Source: Tolypeutes matacus (Eukaryota > Chordata > Mammalia > Cingulata > Chlamyphoridae). Taken from it: a stretch of DNA of 64,000 nucleotides. The stretch spans positions 1,605,336 through 1,669,335 of the forward strand of contig JAKSZT010017954.1 in assembly GCA_026826555.1 (NCBI GenBank). The letters are read 5' to 3'. Below the pieces are notes generated by a model. That model did not search any database. It had not been told where the DNA came from and saw nothing but the letters and a program-made list of their open reading frames with translations. Both the position numbers and the translations under genes were made by a program. Shown here piece after piece: positions 61,201-64,000 of the stretch; position 1 is the first letter of the stretch; every line of letters begins with the position of its first letter.

Positions 61201-61679
61201 GGAACCCACGGGTTTTCTAAAGGCCCACCGAGTGATTCTGATGTGATTGAGCCTTGGGCAGACCTGAGAGCCAGGGGCCCCGGCCCTCTTTGAGTCCACG
61301 TGTGCTGCCTCGTGATTCCACTTCCTGGGGCATCTTAGCTGCCTGGAACCACCCTCCCTGGAGTTTTAAAGGCTGCCCTTGGCCTGTGCAGTCACCTGGT
61401 CCCTCTGTTGTGCAGTCTCTTCCCAGGTGGTGCCCACGTCGCTCAGCACCTGAGGCTGCTCCCCCTACCCGCAGCCTCCCCATCATTTCAGGGACCTCCT
61501 CCATTTCTTTCTTAGCTCCTCGTGTCTTTACCCTGCGACAACCAGGACAGCCACTGAATCTGAGACGGGAGCCAGCCTTAGGTTGGGCCGAGGGTGGGAT
61601 GATATTTCCTTTCTTCTCTCCAGGGGCTTACTGCTTTGGGGTATACAGTCTCATCTCATTTGGCTTACTAGAAAGATAG

Positions 61680-61830
61680 GAATGGCTTTTGCTACCTCAT
61701 GAATGAGGAATCTGTGGTCCAGGCTCCTGGGACGTCAGTGACATGCCCACCCTCACATAGTCAGCCCGCAGCTGAGTCAGGCGGCCCCCGAGGTCTTCCT
61801 ACTCCCAGATCCCCGTCCTGGGTCCAGGCT
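61680..61830 (-). repeat. MIR, antisense
   Basis: gaatgaggaatctgtggtcc, tgacatgcccaccctcacat and agtcagcccgcagctgagtc correspond to the complement of the MIR core. Confidence 0.65.
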
Positions 61831-63414
61831 TCACGCCAAGAGCTACAGTTTTGATCCGTATCAGTTGGACCACTGAACCCTGATGCATCTATCGACCTGC
61901 ACTTTACCCAGTTTAAGGCCCTGCTCTCCTTTGGCTTACTCTGCAAGATCTTCCCTATGAGTGTTTTAACCCATTGTGAGGCCTGGCATCCTCCAGCCGG
62001 TGCTCCCGTGAGGCCGAATGCCCTGAGGAGCTTCCATTTTGTCTCCTCCCTGCTCCAGAGCCACAGGCTGCCCTGCAGCCAGCACCTGTGGCCAAGCTGC
62101 TCCGGCCACCATCCTGAGCGGCCACTGTTAGGCACCAACATGCTCAGTGCGCTTCGGGCTGGGCCTCTCAGCACCAGCCACTCCTGCCCTGCTCCCTGCC
62201 CTGCGGCCTCTGCCCACCCGCGGTGCCCCACCTTGCCCTCAGCTCCCACCCTGAAATGGAGCCCCCTTCCTTCCTCAGGCCGAACCCATCTCCCTTCCCG
62301 GGACTCACCACCCCGTGCTCCTCTCAGCATTCCCTCCGAGGCCCTCCAGTCTCCTGCTGCTGCTTGCCCCAGCTCCCTGCCTTGTCCAAACCCTCTGTAG
62401 TGAAGGACAGTTTTGTTTTGTTTTGTTTTTATTTTCCAACCTATTGCAGACTGATGGTTTTATAAAAGACGATAAAAATGTCACAGCAATGTCAAGTTGC
62501 TATAAAAATTTCCCTCCGTTTCTGTTCTCATCCCACCATGGACTGGCCTCAGTTTGTGAGTTGGTGGCTGCCTGCGAGCTGCCTGACAGAACTGCTTCGC
62601 ACAACACACGTCTCTTAAAAAAGCTGCAGGACGATGTGCAGGGCCCCAGGGCCAGGTGCAGAGGTCAGGAGAGATGAAGAACTTCCGTCACAACTGTGTG
62701 CATGGAGTAGTCACTTTCCATGCAAAGCTTTTCCAGTCTTAAGTGGTAAAGGGCTCCATTTCCCAAGAGGGAGACATGTAAAATTCGTTCCCTGGGTGAC
62801 TGGCTCTCCCCAGAGGTGGAAACCTCATGACGAGCATGGAATGGCCTGGCCACGCTCACGCGCTTGGACCACGGTGCCACCCTCTCTGGCCCCCAAGAGA
62901 ATGGCACCTTACTGTGCGGCGTGGTTCCCCATCACTGCCACCCCATCCTCCCCAGCCACGTCACCCAGCCCTGGCCTCCATCTGGCTGGCAGGAAAGCAC
63001 CCAAAATCATTCAGAGCCATGCTTATTTTTAAAACTTGAAAAAAGAACGGTTTTAGTCTTTGAAGCAAAATTATGGATGACTTTTTCTTTTTTATACCTT
63101 TTCTCTTTATTGCATCTTTTCTACAAGGGGCATTTTTTAAGAAATAAGTTTATAAAATCAATTGTCATAAGAGTTTCTAAGCAAAGGAACCCCAACTGTA
63201 CAAATTCCACATCTTTTAACTCTGTTGAAAAAGCTGACTCTGAGAATCAGCTTCTCAAACTATATCATAATTTCAATGTAATTTAATAATGAAACCAGAG
63301 GACATTGTCATCTGGCGTTCTAGGCTCTCTTGCTCCTCAGAGCCTTCCCCGTTGCTGGTCCCCTGCTGGAGCACCCCCCACCCCCCACCCCCAGCTATTG
63401 GCAGGGCCCCTCTC

Positions 63415-63660
63415 TCCACCTTTCACATCTTTGCTCAAGTATCACCTCAGTGAAACTTCTCCTGACCCCCAACCCCCCTCCCCTGTTTTTTCCTTCCTGT
63501 AGCACTCATCACCATCCAACACTTCATATTTTACTAAGAAATGTAGTCATTGCGTCCTTCCCACCTGACCCCCACTAGAAGGTAAACTCTGTGAAGGCAG
63601 GGACTCCTGTCCACTTGGCTCACTGCTATATGCCTGGTACGCGGTGGGTACATGATCCTT
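63415..63660 (+). repeat. L2 3' end, sense
   Basis: catctttgctcaagtatcac, ctcctgacccccaacccc, ctagaaggtaaactctgtga, aggcagggactcctgtccac and cactgctatatgcctggtac show the full L2 3' order. It ends about 180 bp before the exon at 63843. Confidence 0.85.
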
Positions 63661-63806
63661 GGCGAATAGCTGGATCCGGATTACAGCTAACTCTCTAACG
63701 GGAAGGTAGGGCGGGGAGGTACCTGGCAGCAAGGCCACCAGCCATAACTCAGCCTGTGGGTCTTTTGCCTTAGCTGCCAGCACAGGTGACCTGAGCAGCT
63801 GCCTGA

Positions 63807-64000
<194 letters not shown>

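Overview
This is eukaryotic, mammalian genomic DNA. It has long introns, GT-AG exons, and L1, L2, MIR, MLT1 and Tigger/hAT fossils. It also carries several copies of tRNA-derived SINEs that resemble those I associate with Xenarthra. I infer an armadillo, with another xenarthran possible; the inference rests on SINE type alone. I see no prokaryotic operon, CRISPR array or phage-like region.

The only protein-coding gene I can support is CUX1 (CUTL1/CDP) on the + strand. Seven interior coding exons lie at 8574-8711, 12127-12250, 16448-16524, 17908-17974, 48653-48701, 57436-57540 and 63843-64000, the last cut by the window edge. Joined, they give 718 nt of open frame, about 239 residues. All six observed junctions agree in phase, and all splice sites are GT-AG. 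The peptide is the heptad-rich coiled coil in the N-terminal half of full-length (p200) CUX1. The same exons are known to be shared with CASP, the Golgi membrane protein made from this locus by alternative splicing. The start codon and first exons lie upstream of the window. The Cut repeats, homeodomain and CASP-specific 3' exons lie downstream.

Layout: 1-8573 is the end of an intron. It is dominated to about 4480 by an antisense L1 riddled with SINEs, followed by an L2-like piece and then largely unique AT-rich DNA. The introns at 8712-12126, 12251-16447 and 16525-17907 are short to moderate. The second of these holds a decayed Tigger transposon, an inserted copy of an mRNA 3' end, a CTCF-like site and an L1 tail. 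A 30.7-kb intron (17975-48652) contains most of the repeats plus several unique, AT-rich islands that look like candidate enhancers. The introns at 48702-57435 and 57541-63842 are GC-richer and carry MIR, L2 and MLT1 copies.

The rest of the window is intronic. Many open frames occur on both strands, but none shows a recognisable protein outside CUX1 and transposon relics. Repeat names come from recognising sequence by eye, so family-level names and outer boundaries are approximate. I found no new biological system. The best leads are regulatory or structural: a perfect inverted repeat around an RFX X-box-like motif, a palindromic AP-1 site, several CTCF-like sites, and a retrocopied 3' UTR of unknown origin.
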